A DNA stretch of 64,000 nt, from assembly GCA_963921195.1 (NCBI GenBank), contig OY992537.1, forward strand, positions 81,419,287 to 81,483,286, given 5' to 3'. The stretch comes from Pegoplata infirma (Eukaryota > Arthropoda > Insecta > Diptera > Anthomyiidae). Below are positions 23,530 through 34,250 of the stretch, in pieces (the first letter of the stretch is position 1; each line of letters starts with the position of its first letter). The notes under the pieces were generated by a model that was not told the DNA's origin, did no database searches, and saw only the letters and a list, made by a program, of their open reading frames with translations. The position numbers and the translations under genes are program-made.

Positions 23530-25321
23530 CTTATGATAACTCTACTTTCTTTATTAGGATATTCTCTCATTAAATACTCATAGAGTTTCTTGCTTTCAAA
23601 AAATTTGGCAATTTTCAGGAATGAATTGGTGATAGTTTCGGGGGGATTCCAATTCCCCTTCTATAACAGAAGGCAAAAACGGAATTAAAAATCTACCAAC
23701 GGTCTACATTAGAGGTGTCCTTAAAAACGAAAATCACCTTTTAATACCTGGTAGGGTCCTATATTGTTCTTTAGTATCTAAAAATGAGTGAGCCAAAATT
23801 TGGGGACAATCGGCTAAAAATAACTCGTGCCGAAAATGGATTGAAGTTTTGGGACATTCTTATAAGAACGAAAAACTCGTTTTTTCTAGTTTTTGAAAAA
23901 ACATTGGTATTTGACATTTTTTGTTAAATTTTTTGTGAAATAATATGAAAATAGTACTAAATTACCTTTTCAAAACGACTAATAAAATTAAAATCGGATG
24001 AAAAATAAGCATTTTACGCATACATGCCCCCGACCATTGTATGGTTTTTATAGCCAGAATTTCAAAATTTTCAAAATTTTTAGGCAAAAAAATAGTAAAA
24101 ATTTAATTTTACTTTATGATCAAATTGAAAACATGTTTAAGATTAAAAATAGCAGATATTGTAGTCAAGCTTTTTTTTTATTTGGCGCGGGTAGTGATAA
24201 AATTTCCGCGGATTCCAAATAAAATGCGTTTTTCTACAATAATTAAGCAAATTTTTGAAAATTTGTGCTCTATTGTGCGGATCGAAGTGTAAAACGTAAA
24301 TTCTGTAACTTTTGAGAAATCGGATATATGCAGATATTTTGTATTACGTCTCAAATTTGTCATTTCACCTCGACGAAAAGGGGTTAAAGATGCCCGAATT
24401 CTCAAAAAATTTACAGAATTTATGTATTTCACTTCGTATAATACAATACAGAAAATTGTTTCCCATATTTGCTAAACTATTTTAGAAAAACTCATTTTCT
24501 TTGGAATCCGCGGAAATTATATCACTACCCACGCCAAATGAAAAAAAAAAGTTAGACTACCATATCTGTTAGTTTTTATCTAAAACATGTATTTAATATA
24601 ATTATAAAGTAAAATTTAATTTTTTTATTTTTTTGCCTAAAAATTTTGAAAATTTTCAAATTTTGGCTTTAAAAACCATGCAATGGTCTGGGACATGTAT
24701 GCGTAAAATGCTTATTTTTCATCCGATTTGAATTTCTTTAAGCTTTTTGGAAAGGTAATTTATTACCATTTTCATATTACTTAACAAAAAAATTATCAAA
24801 AAATAGCATATACCAATATTTTTCAAAAACTAGAAAAAACGTGTTTTTTCATCAGATAAGAGTGTCCCAAAACTACAATCCATTTTCGGCACGAGTTATT
24901 TTTATCCGATTGTCTCCAAATTTTGGCTCACTCATTTTTAGATACAAAACTACAATTTAGGACCCTACCACGTATTAAAAAGTGATTTTGAAAAATTACC
25001 TTAGTCGTTAGGACACCTTTAGTCTACATGCAGTAACCAAAAAAACTTGCTTTCAAATCATGTGTGGTGTAATGCTGGTGAAACTTCGAAAATCGTTTTT
25101 GCTTTTTCACTAAGTTGAGATAATTCAGAGTATGAATATTTCATGTTTGCACGCTAACAGTATTACCTAATTTTCTAAAGAATTCTGATGGTGGGGAATT
25201 GGATCCCCCCCGAAACGATGGTCAATTCATTCCTGAAAATTGACAAATTTTTTGAAAGCAAGAAACTCTATGAGTATTTAATGGGAGAATATCCTAATAA
25301 AGAAAGTAGAGTTATCATAAG
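23530..25321. mobile_element. Foldback F nested in E, TSD CA
   Basis: The termini are perfectly inverted: CTTATGATAACTCTACTTTC at the left, GAAAGTAGAGTTATCATAAG at the right. CA flanks both (23528-23529, 25322-25323). The opposite arm of E supplies an approximate empty site (GACCCAAGTACTAGTTATG, inverted from ~21580), consistent with insertion after GACCCA. The arms hold CTCATAGAGTTTCTTGCTTT and GGTGATAGTTTCGGGGGGAT with inverted partners near 25250 and 25200. It hosts another foldback at 23708-25023. Confidence 0.75.
23708..25023. mobile_element. Foldback B-related element nested in F, TSD CTAC
   Basis: Starts ATTAGAGGTGTCCTTAAAAA and ends CGTTAGGACACCTTTAGT. CTAC flanks both sides (23704-23707, 25024-25027). 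Its ends resemble foldback B (ATTAGAGTGTCC) and its TSD is also 4 bp. The arms include AACTCGTGCCGAAAATGG (23841) facing CCATTTTCGGCACGAGTT (~24881), and TTCCGCGGATTCCAAA (24202) facing TTTGGAATCCGCGGAA (~24500). The loop is near 24370. No coding potential. Confidence 0.8.
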
Positions 25322-25690
25322 CATTTGTTATGTTAATTCATAATGGGGAACATGAAAAGGCCTCGCATCAGAATAAACAATTTTCATTGCACAATTAAAA
25401 GGTCGAATAAATAACTAATTTTTATTATTTAATAAAAATTAAAACACAATTATTAGTAGAAATTTTTTAAAAATCCAAAACTTTGATTGAATGGCGCCAC
25501 GGAATAAAATACTGTCTCAAGGTCTATGAAGGGTCAAGGGAAATAAATTTTGAGATTTTTGTAGGAAATTTCTTAAATGTGGGAAAAAGCCATTTTTTGC
25601 CAATTCCAAATAGCGATATTTCGAAAGACTTAATTTTAAGACTTAATTTTAAAAATCCAAAACTTTGATCGCCGGGCGCAGCGGGTTAAT

Positions 25691-26410
25691 TTAATCCGAT
25701 TAATCTCAAATTTGTTTCACAAATTTTGTATGCTTGGGATAATAATAATTTAACCGGAAGTTCAAAATCGGAAGAAAAACACAAAATGCAAGCGATTTAA
25801 TTTTGTATTATTTTATCAAAAATTTGGAAGCCAGATTTAGAACCAGCATCGAAAAGATAGTCGGAATAATTTGTCAGATCCCAAACGCATACAAAAAAGC
25901 TCTAAATCCAAGTTGACACAAACTTACTAAAACCACGTTACAGTTTGAAATAAAAACTGTAATTCATTGCAGGGCTTACCAAAATAACAATGTTTAAATA
26001 TTTATTTATTATTATAAAACTGATTTGTCTCGTTCTGATTATCTATACAAATTGTTTTTTATTAAATAGCAAACACTAAAAATAAAAAATTCTAATAAAT
26101 CTTTGTTAAATTTGTATAAACAAAAAACGTAGTCATGAACAATTTGCTAAGTCATTATTTATCATATTATTTTTTCATTTATTTTGTTAAACGCCAATAT
26201 TTGGCAAATTACCTAATATTTTTTTGTAGCAAAAAATTTAAATAAAAGATAAAAAATCTGTTGAAACGAAAAAGAAAAAAATGTATATAAATAATTATGA
26301 AATTTTATTTTGGCAGCGTAGAAAATTTTAACGAAAAAATACTTAATTTAAAAAATTTATTTACTTTTTGTTTGCAAAATGAAAAATTTAGAGATTTTTT
26401 AAATACACAG
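25691..26410. other. AT-rich stretch, no gene seen
   Basis: No supported feature. Confidence 0.4.
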
Positions 26411-26757
26411 TTTATATACCCTCCAACTATAGTATAAGGGTATACTCACTTTGTTATTCTGTGTGCAACGCATATAAATATAGGTAAGGGACCTCATAAA
26501 GTATACATATATGGGGCAAAACGCGTCAACTTTTGTCAAAAGTTGCTCCGACCAATTCACTCCGCTCTATTATAAATACCCCCTATCACTAGAGTGGAGG
26601 GTATAAAAATCTTAACAAAAAATTAAAATTTTTCTCTGTTACTTTTAGTGCGTTCTCATGAGCTCTTGATTACGAAATATCTCGATTATTTGCAAACTCC
26701 AATTTTTGAAGGGTATAAAAAATTCAGCACAGCCGATGGTAAGACTCTCACTTTTGT
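26411..26757 (-). mobile_element. Composite DINE-like fragment (reverse, type 1c)
   Basis: The reversed tail TTATATACCCTCCAACTATA, then GGGTATACTCACTTTGTTAT and ACCTCATAAAGTATACATAT (26411-26506), is followed by a separate forward tail of another DINE (CCCCTATCACTAGAGTGGAG, GGTATAAAAA near 26580-26608). A degenerate reversed head (AGGGTATAAAAAATTCAGCA, GACTCTCACTTTTG, 26708-26757) ends it. At least two elements have been broken and joined here. Confidence 0.5.
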
Positions 26758-26770
26758 TTATTTAAAAGTA

Positions 26771-27017
26771 CACAGAGAAAAATAAATTTCCAACTGAATT
26801 TTTCAGTTGCATCAACTCAAAATTCGGATGGTGCTACTGCATTTCGCTGAGGCAAACCAATTTTTCAGTTGTTTCCATCAAAAGTCAGTTGTATAAACAA
26901 AATTTAGTTGAAACTACCAATATTCAGTTGTTACAACCTTAATACAAATTCATCAACTGAATTTTTGTTGTAACAACTGAATTTTAGTTGGAAATTAGCA
27001 AATTTGTTTTCTGTGTG
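26771..27017. mobile_element. TA-flanked MITE built of CAACTGAA motifs
   Basis: Termini CACAGAGAAAAATAAATTTC and GCAAATTTGTTTTCTGTGTG, flanked by TA (26769-26770, 27018-27019). The interior repeats AACTGAAT/TTCAGTTG at least seven times in both orientations. A 58-bp relative with the same ends lies at 59222-59279. TA duplication and small size fit a Tc1/mariner-mobilised MITE. Confidence 0.75.
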
Positions 27018-27019
27018 TA

Positions 27020-27507
27020 TTTTTAGTTATTAGAATAAATTTTGCATACACGTGACCGTAATATTTATATATACCGTTATACCGTGTATAATTTAAAATT
27101 TATATTTTGTTTTTAGAATTTTTATCTCAATCTGAATTCTCGTAAAAGAGCAATTACCATTTCCAAAAAAGAAACAAAAAAAAAAATTATATATTTTTAA
27201 AGAGCATTGAGAAAAATGAATGCTTTAAATACTAATGAACATGGCCTGAAAAAAATATGTTCTCAAAATACATGTTAACGTAATCCTCGTCATACCATGT
27301 AAAAGTTTGTATGTAGAAGAATAATGTCGGCGATCAAAATATAATACAATAATATACAAATCTTAAAAGTTTTAACTTATTTTTTTTTTTTTAATATTTC
27401 TTCAACATTTTTATTTTTATTTTTTCAGTTTTTTTTTTTTTTGAATTTTTCTGTTTTTTTTGATCTTGTGTATTTTTTTCTGAATTTTGATAATTTTTAC
27501 AGATATT
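27020..27507. other. AT-rich stretch, no gene seen
   Basis: No supported feature; a T-rich patch lies at about 27380-27470. Confidence 0.4.
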
Positions 27508-27531
27508 TTTATACCCTCCACTTACAATTAT

Positions 27532-28250
27532 GTTGAGTAATCAATTTTTCAAAATGGCGATTTTCTCAAAAAAACTAAAAAACTGAAATTTTTAATTAAT
27601 TTTAACCATTAAAAAATATAGATATTTAAAAAAAGTTGGGCAACGTATTGTTGGTATTAAAATGTAGTTTTAGAAAAAAAATATGAAAAAATTACTCGAA
27701 GTAATTATCACTTATTTTTTGACGTTTAAAAATTATAATCGACTTTTTGAAAAAGTTCGAAACCTTCGATTTTTTTGTAAAAAACTATAAAAATTCTACT
27801 CTAAATTACGCAACTTTTAAGCCATAACTCGAGATGTGATCACAATTCTTTCTATTTTTTAAAATTGCACCTTTTGTTTTTTGGCTCTGATTTATTTTAT
27901 ATGGTGATCCAAAAAAAATGAATTGGTAGATATTGACCCTAACTTACCCTAGATATATGCATTTCGGGGTAAAAATACGTCTCACAAAAATTTAGGACGA
28001 TCGGAGATAGGTAAGGCGTTTAGCATGGTCCTTGAAGTTTAAAAAACGGATTTCAAGGAAAAATATGATTTTTTTCGGTTTTCTCAATTTTTTTGTTATT
28101 TTAAGTTAAGTTTTACTTCAAGTGATTACAGAATTATGATGTGGAGTAAAATGCCTTTCTAATAAGGTACTAAAAACTAAAATCGGTTGAAAATCAGCCA
28201 AGTTATTACAACTTCCCCAGGCATCTAGCGTGTGTCATACCACTTGATTA
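27532..28250 (-). repeat. Repeat family D, inverted left arm
   Basis: Reverse complement of 31030-31690. It contains TTGAGTAATCAATTTTTCAA, AAATGGCGATTTTCTC, AAGTAATTATCACTTATTTT, TACGCAACTTTTAAGCCATA and, at its inner end, GAAAATCAGCCAAGTTATTA and CAACTTCCCCAGGCATCTAG. It ends near ACCACTTGAT (28248), also seen as ATCAAGTGGT at 63559. The outer end is ~100 bp shorter than the right arm. Just before it, at 27508-27531, lies a DINE tail word, ATTTTTATACCCTCCACTTA. Confidence 0.75.
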
Positions 28251-29638
28251 AAGAATCTCTATATATAATTTCTGTAATTGTGTGTTCCTCTTTTTTTGTC
28301 TATCCAGAGCTTTTTGAAGCCCACTGATGAGCTACAAAGCTGAAAATTGGCATGCATATAGTAAAAGACCTGGGGCAGATCCTAACGTAGCCGGATTTTC
28401 GATTTTTTGCCTGTGGGCGGAGAAATAATCGGAAAAGTGGGCGTGGCAAAATTCAATTTTTTGACATTTTTGCTTAATTTAAAGCCCCCTAATGACTTAG
28501 GAAGCTGAAAATGTCCCAGAATATAGTCATAACGATGGCGCATATCCCCAAATAGTCGGATTTAAAATTTTCGCAATGTGGGCGAAGAATTGAGGGGAAA
28601 AGTGGCGTGGCAAAATTGGAATTTTTTAACATTTTTACTTCTTTTGAAGCCTCCAAATGACTTAGGAAGCGGAAAATTGCATAGCATATAGTTCTAACAA
28701 CGAAGCATATCCTGAAGTAATCGGATTTTAATTTTTTAGACTGTGGAAATAGAATTAATAGAAAAAAGGGGGCGTGGCAAAATTGTGTTTTTTAATATTT
28801 TAACTAATTTGAAGACCCCCAATGACTTATGAATATGAAAATTCACATTTTTGCTTATTTTAAAGCCCTCTAATGACTTAGGGAGCAGAAATTTCTTAGC
28901 ATATAGTCCTATCGATGAAGCATATCCTAAAGTAGTCGAATTTTAAATTTTTGGACTGTGAGCCGAGAATTGAAAGGAAAATGAGGAGTGACAAAATTGG
29001 GATTTTTAACATTTTAACTCTTTTGAGCCCCTAAAGGAAGCAGAAAATGCATAGCGTATAGTACTAACGATGTAGTATATCCTGAAGTAATCAGATTTAA
29101 AATTTCTCTATTGCGGACGGAGAATTAAAAGATAAAAGAGCGTGGAAAAATTGTTTTTTTTAATATTTTAACTAATTTGAAGACCCCCAATGGCTTAGGA
29201 AGATGCAAATTGGCATGTATGTAGTAGGTTTCATGGGGAAGACCAACACGAACCTGTATTTTTGATATCCAGTGTATGTGTGGAGAATAAGAAAGGCAAA
29301 TGGGCGTGGTAAATTTATTTTCATCTATTTTCTGTATATATATTTTTTTTGTGTGTTTCTCTTATTTTTTATGCGCCTTTTAAATCTCATTGATGGACTT
29401 AAAAGCTTAAATGTATAAAGTAAAACACCAGAGACAGATTCTTACGAAGCCGGAATTTTTGCCTGTAGGCAGTGAATTTCGACAAAAAAGGGGACATGGC
29501 AAAATTATTTTTTTTAACATTTTAGAGTATTTTTAAGCTCCGCCCCAATGAATTAGGAAGCTAAAAATCCCTAACATGTAGTCCTAACTATGAAGCATAT
29601 TCTAAATTAGTTCGATTGAGCTTGAAAGATGAAAATTG

Positions 29639-30396
29639 CACTCAAAAAATTATGTCATTAACTGTTTGTAGTTTATTTAAAAAGTTTTCCGTTTAGTCGT
29701 TTTTAAAAGAAAAAACATTTGTTTGATGTTCAGTTTTTATTAACGACTACTTCAGTCCTTTGTTTCAAAAATAACACACTAAAAAATAAAGACTTTCATT
29801 AACATTTAATTTTTAAAGTCATTTATTTTTGTTCTGTAAGTAAAAACTACTGATTATTCTGTTTAATGAAATATCATTAGTTTTTACCTACACAAGTCAG
29901 TTATATTTTTGGATAAAAAAAAAATCAAAAAATTATTTATAGAAATATAAAAACATGTTTGTATCAAGTGACTTTGGCACGATGGGTAGAGTGTCTGGCC
30001 AGAATGTAGTTGATTGCGGGATCGATTCCCCAAAAATATTATTAAAAATTTTTAAAAAAATATTTCAATAAAAAATTGTAAAAAATTACCTACGAAATCA
30101 TTAATTTTTAGTGTTTTCGTAGGTTTTTTTTTTTTTTGAAATTTGTTGGTAAAAATAACAGAACTATCATTAATTTTTAATGTTTTCGTAGGTTATTTTT
30201 TTCGAATTTGTTGGTAAAAAAGAGTGAAAAAAACATAATTTTTTAATGTTATTTATTTTAGAAAATTTTGTCAACAGTAAAAAAATAAATCCAGTTTGTT
30301 AAACAAATGAATAATTACTGGGATGGTTTTCATTTGTTTATTCACTGGTTTTAAGAGTGTTTTTCAGTTGTTTTTGCCTACAAAGTATTTTGAGTG
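29639..30396. mobile_element. CACTCAAAA-ended element, TSD TG, in the minisatellite
   Basis: Left terminus CACTCAAAAAATTATG; right terminus AGTATTTTGAGTG. TG flanks both (29637-29638, 30397-30398). The host minisatellite reads GAAAATTGGCATGCATAT-like in intact units, and here GAAAATTG[insert]TGGGATGCATAT, supporting a 2-bp duplication. The interior contains a palindrome around ACCTACGAAATCATTAATTT (near 30088), a related copy near 30160-30195, and a tRNA-like stretch. Elements with similar ends lie at 60118-61360 and 60472-61932. Confidence 0.7.
29966..30035 (+). mobile_element. tRNA-like (SINE-type) stretch
   Basis: TGGCACGATGGGTAGAGTG (29975-29993) fits a pol III A box and GCGGGATCGATTCCCC (30016-30031) fits a B box, spaced as in tRNA genes. 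CTGGCCAGAATGTAG between them could form the anticodon region. No acceptor stem closes, so it is not a functional tRNA gene. It resembles the head of a tRNA-derived SINE embedded in the CACTCAAAA element. Confidence 0.5.
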
Positions 30397-31029
30397 TGGG
30401 ATGCATATGGTACGGACTATGGCAAAGATCAACACTGTCCTGGATATCCAGTGAAAGTGCGGAGATACAAAAAAATCTGTTGTGAATTTTGTTCAGTTTA
30501 TATAATCTGTAACGCAGCCGGATTTTCGGCCTTTAAGACAGGGGGAGTGGCGGAAGACGGCGAAATTTAATTTTTAAACATTTAAACTATTTCTGAAACC
30601 CCTAATGACTAAGGAAGCTGAAAATTGTAAAGCATAAAGTTATGACAATGGATCATATCCAGATTTAATATTTAAACTGTGTACGGAGAATTATAAGGAA
30701 ACATTTAAGTGAAAAAATTGTTTTTTTTAACATTTTATCTAATTTTAAAACACTTCATGACTACGAAAGATAAAAATTGCCATGTATATAGGAGTGACCA
30801 TGGGACAGATCTTACGATGGATTTTTGATATCCGGTTTAAGGGCGGAGAGACGAAATGGGCGTGCTAAATTTAGTTCTAAATTTTATCAATAAAACCCTT
30901 TATACTCATTAAATTTTTTTCCAGCTTGGGAAATATATTGATGTAAACATTTTTATAAAGTTTGGTAAAAAAATAGAATTATTGAGAAAAGTGAATTGGT
31001 GTTCCGCCTGGCAGGGACAGGCTATTCGA

Positions 31030-31690
31030 CTAGTATTTTCATATTTTTCCTTGTAATCCGTTTTCTTAACTTCAAGGCCCATGCGGAACTCCTTATCCAT
31101 GTCCGATCGTTGTTAATTTTTGTGAGGCGTATTTTTACCTCGAAATGAATATACCTAGGGTAAATTAGGGTCAGTATCTACCAATTTAATTTTTTTGGAG
31201 CACCATATAAAATAAATCAGAGTCAAAAAATAAAAGGTGCAGTTTTCAAAATTTGAAAAAAATAGAACAAATTCCGATCACATCTCGAATTATGGCTTAA
31301 AAGTTGCGTAATTTAGAGTAGAACTTTAAGACGTTTTTAAAAAAAATCGAAGGTTTCGGACTTTTCCAAAAAGTCGATTTTAATTTTTAAACGTTAAAAA
31401 ATAAGTGATAATTACTTCGAATAATTTTCTTAATATGTTTTTCTAAAACTCCATTTAAATACCAACAAAACGTTGTCCAACTTTTTTTTAAGATATCTAT
31501 ATTTTTAACTGGTCAAAATTAATTGAAAATTTTAATTTTTTTATTTTTTTGAAAAAATCGCCATTTTGAAAAATTGATTACTCAACACCATCTTGGAATA
31601 AAAGGCTGAAAATTGGTGTCCAAGTTGCATTTAATAAGTACTAAAACATATCCAAAAACAAAATAAATCGAAAGGAGTCGGGTCTAAAAG
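31030..31690 (+). repeat. Repeat family D, right arm
   Basis: Pairs with 27532-28250 in inverse orientation. Shared words: TTCATATTTTTCCTTG, AACTTCAAGG, GAGGCGTATTTTTACCTCGA, GGAGCACCATATAAAATAAA, CATCTCGAATTATGGCTTAA, AGTGATAATTACTTCGA and TTGATTACTCAACACCATCT. It continues ~100 bp past the end of the left arm (to about GGAGTCGGGTCTAAAAG). Together the arms could form a hairpin with a ~2.8-kb loop. Confidence 0.75.
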
Positions 31691-31714
31691 TGAGTGATTT
31701 GGCCTGGAATGCCC

Positions 31715-32214
31715 CATATGTATATTATTGATCAGTGATTGATTTTAAAACATACTAGCGATGTCCGTCTGTGTAAATGGTGATCATGGCCAAAGTATTA
31801 AACAGATATAACGAAGATTTAACATAATTACTTGTTGTTGCTCTTAGTAGTTTGGTATTTCCTTTGAGTGAAATCGGTTCAGCGGTTCAAAAGTTATGAA
31901 TGAAAATGTAAAGACACCTCAAAAATTTTGGTGCATTCAACATAACCTAAATATACAAAATGCTTTAATTCGGCTGCTGGTTGACACATGTGAACAGAAT
32001 TGATCACAAAATGGTATTTAAACAAGTACAAACATACTTTTTTACGAAAAAAAATTTTCGCCGAATTTTTTTTTCACTAAACAAATTTGTTTGCGGATTT
32101 TTTTTTCAAAATTTTTTTTTGTTTTTTTTTTTTTTTTTTGCAAAAAAGATTTTTTACACTGTGGAATGTATCAATACATTCGGTGAGGTCGAATTTAACT
32201 TCTTTACTTGTTTT
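31715..32214 (-). mobile_element. DINE-1-like type 1a, copy 2 (reverse, tail displaced)
   Basis: Begins within the conserved block (CCCCATATGTATATTATTGA), then GATTTTAAAACATACTAGCG and ATGTCCGTCTGTG. The body contains CGGTTCAGCGGTTCAAAAGT. The reversed head GGTGAGGTCGAATTTAAC, TTCTTTACTTGTT ends near 32214. The tail is absent here, but a tail of the same type sits at 27508-27531 just beyond the family D pair, suggesting the pair landed in this DINE. The microsatellite is almost lost. Confidence 0.7.
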
Positions 32215-32935
32215 ACATGTTTTTCCTATTGTAACAGTACACAGAACAAATTTTGTACATAAATAGTATGAATGGCTTTCATTGAATTGAGTTCATGCCA
32301 TGAATGAACAAAATTAAACTATTTATATATGTACATATATCCTGAAATTTTTAAATTTCCAAAAATAATAAAAAACAAGTCAGTTTGAAAAATAAAAAAA
32401 AAATTGTCAAACAATTTTCCATTTTTGTTTATCAGAAAAAAAAGAACAATTGCAAAAAAATCGCTAATTTACAACCGTGGAAAAAGGAAAGGTAAGTGAA
32501 TTTGTATATGAACGATATGTAGATCCCATTTTATTAATCAAACGCTAAAAACTGACATTATTTTTTTCTAGATACATAGTATATGGAATTTAATGTTATT
32601 ATCATCGAAAAGTATGTACCATTTTCTGACGAATAGAAGACGTGTGTGTTAATAGAATTTCTAAACAATGGGTAAAGTAAATGGAAAAGCAGATGGCATA
32701 CATTTGGCGTTTTAATTATGTATTTCAATTCATGGATTTTATATGTATTTGTAAATTGAATATAAATAAAATTTTTAGGATGCAGAATCAAAATTTAAGT
32801 TCCATTTGTATAAATTTGTTAATAATTATGAATATATAGGTCATATGCTGCGAAAAAAGTGCAAAATTACACCAACAAATATTTTTGACTTTATTCATAC
32901 TATATATGAACAAAATCATTCTGCAAATTAAAAAA
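32215..32935. other. AT-rich stretch, no gene seen
   Basis: No supported feature. Confidence 0.4.
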
Positions 32936-32943
32936 GTTCTCGG

Positions 32944-33493
32944 CAGAGACCATAACTGTTATGAGATTTATTGAAAAAAATCAAATTTAACTGTTCAAAA
33001 ATATTTTTTCAAATACAAATTCAAAATAACAGTTTGAAATGATTTATATAAATATCTGTTCAAAATAACAGAAATAAAAAACTTTTATTTTTTTTAACTG
33101 TTATCAAAAACTCTTTGAGCCCTAAAAAAACTTGAGTTATTAAAATAAAACAACAATAAACGCGTGCAGAAGAATCCTATTGATAGCTTATACTTCAATC
33201 ATTGATTTAAAGATATAAACTTTGATTAATTTTTTAAAAAATAACTGTTATAACAGTTATTTACTCAAATAAATATAAAATAAAAGTTATTTTAAATTGT
33301 TTGAACAAAAAGTTTTTAATAACTGTTATTTTTTACTGTTATTGAAAAAATCAAAAAATAAAAGTTATTGCAAATTTTAACGCGGGGCATCTCTAGAAGT
33401 CCTTTCATATATAAAATACTTAGTTTGGACAACATTCGTTTCATGATTTTTTTAAAACAAAAATACACATATAACTGTTATATTTGGTCTCTG
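32944..33493. mobile_element. hAT-like MITE, TSD GTTCTCGG
   Basis: GTTCTCGG occurs at 32936-32943 and 33494-33501. The termini are CAGAGACCATAACTGTTAT and ATAACTGTTATATTTGGTCTCTG, an imperfect TIR starting CAGAGACC as in many hAT elements. AACTGTTAT/ATAACAG is repeated throughout (for example 32957, 33028, 33069, 33099, 33243, 33250, 33320). 550 bp, no coding capacity. Confidence 0.85.
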
Positions 33494-33501
33494 GTTCTCG
33501 G

Positions 33502-34193
33502 AAAAAAAAGTCATGTACGAATCATAATATTTATGAAAAAAATTATTCTAAGTATGAACTTTTTTTTCTGTGTAATTTTTTTTAGCGATATCTCTAAAAC
33601 CATGTTACCGATTTTAACAATTTTTGATATTCATGTTATGATATTCGTACTATAATTTATGTAACGCGACATATTCTAGTTTTTAAATTTTATTTCAAAT
33701 GAAAAATGCCCAAAAAGAAGATTTGTATAAACTGCGAAAACTTTATTTATTAGGCTTTCGCCCATTTTTGTTCGGCCGAATAACGAGTTTTGCATGCATT
33801 GTAATACAAAAAATTGTTTTGCTAACTTTTTCATAGTCATTGTTGCCATGTATATAAGCTGACAGGTAGTAGAGATTTATTGTTTATTATTCACGTATTG
33901 TAGACGATTTTTTTTTTTATATTTTGGTAGAAGAATAAAGTTACAAAAATAAAAAAAAAATAAAATCTTTTCAAAATTTGGGTAAATCTTTCATTTAAGA
34001 AATCAAGATTTACATTGTGATTTTTTTATAGATTAGTATATAAATTTAAGACCTAATACAGAAATCCTGATTTTTGTATGATATAAGCAGAAAAACTATA
34101 AATGAAAATTTTTCTATATATTTGAGAATTTTCTACAAAAAAAATGTTTAAACGTAATAGATACTCGTAGACATACAGTTTTTTAAACAAAGT
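33502..34193. other. AT-rich stretch, no gene seen
   Basis: No supported feature. Confidence 0.4.
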
Positions 34194-34250
34194 TTTGATC
34201 AAGTAGTAAAGTGTTGGACTAATAAACTGGAGGTTGCGGCTTTAAATGGA
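34194..34250 (+). mobile_element. Possible decayed tRNA-derived SINE head
   Basis: TCAAGTAGTAAAGTGTTGGA, CTAATAAACTGGAGGTTGCG then GCTTTAAATGG resembles a tRNA D-arm to T-arm segment with a degraded B box (GGCTTTAAAT in place of GGTTCGAAT). No 3' partner or tail is visible. Confidence 0.35.

Larger units (their letters stand above)
21000..25690. mobile_element. Outer foldback E (split by a nested insertion)
   Basis: The left arm (about 21000-22440) and right arm (22470-23529, resuming 25322-25690) are complementary. TATTCTGATTCGATGCCTTT, TCATGTTCCCCATTATGAAT at 21520-21560 reappears inverted at 25335-25375. CCCTCCGATTTTGATG (21627) faces CATCAATATCGGAGGGGG. Each arm contains tandem ~320-bp units: TTGGGACAACAAT at ~22020 and ~22350; GGGGGATAC at ~22510, ~22830 and ~23158. 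The loop is near 22450. Outer limits are approximate. No coding frame; GC-richer patches such as the C-run near 22227 are part of the repeat units. Confidence 0.75.
28300..30880. repeat. ~165-bp minisatellite between the family D arms
   Basis: Tandem degenerate units, each with TGACTTAGGAAGCTGAAAAT, CATAGCATATAGTCCTAACG, GAAGCATATCCTGAAGTA, a variant of GTGGGCGGAGAATT and GGCGTGGCAAAATTG. TTAGGAAG-type words start near 28490, 28657, 28819 (broken unit), 28871, 29022, 29189, 29390, 29549, 30600 and 30750. Repeated near-identical GTGGGCG and GGGCGTGGC words give a locally higher GC content. The array is split by an insertion at 29639-30396. Non-coding. Confidence 0.75.

Noticed and set aside
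29966..30035. Functional tRNA gene
   Set aside because: A and B boxes are present, but no closed acceptor stem or intact cloverleaf can be drawn.
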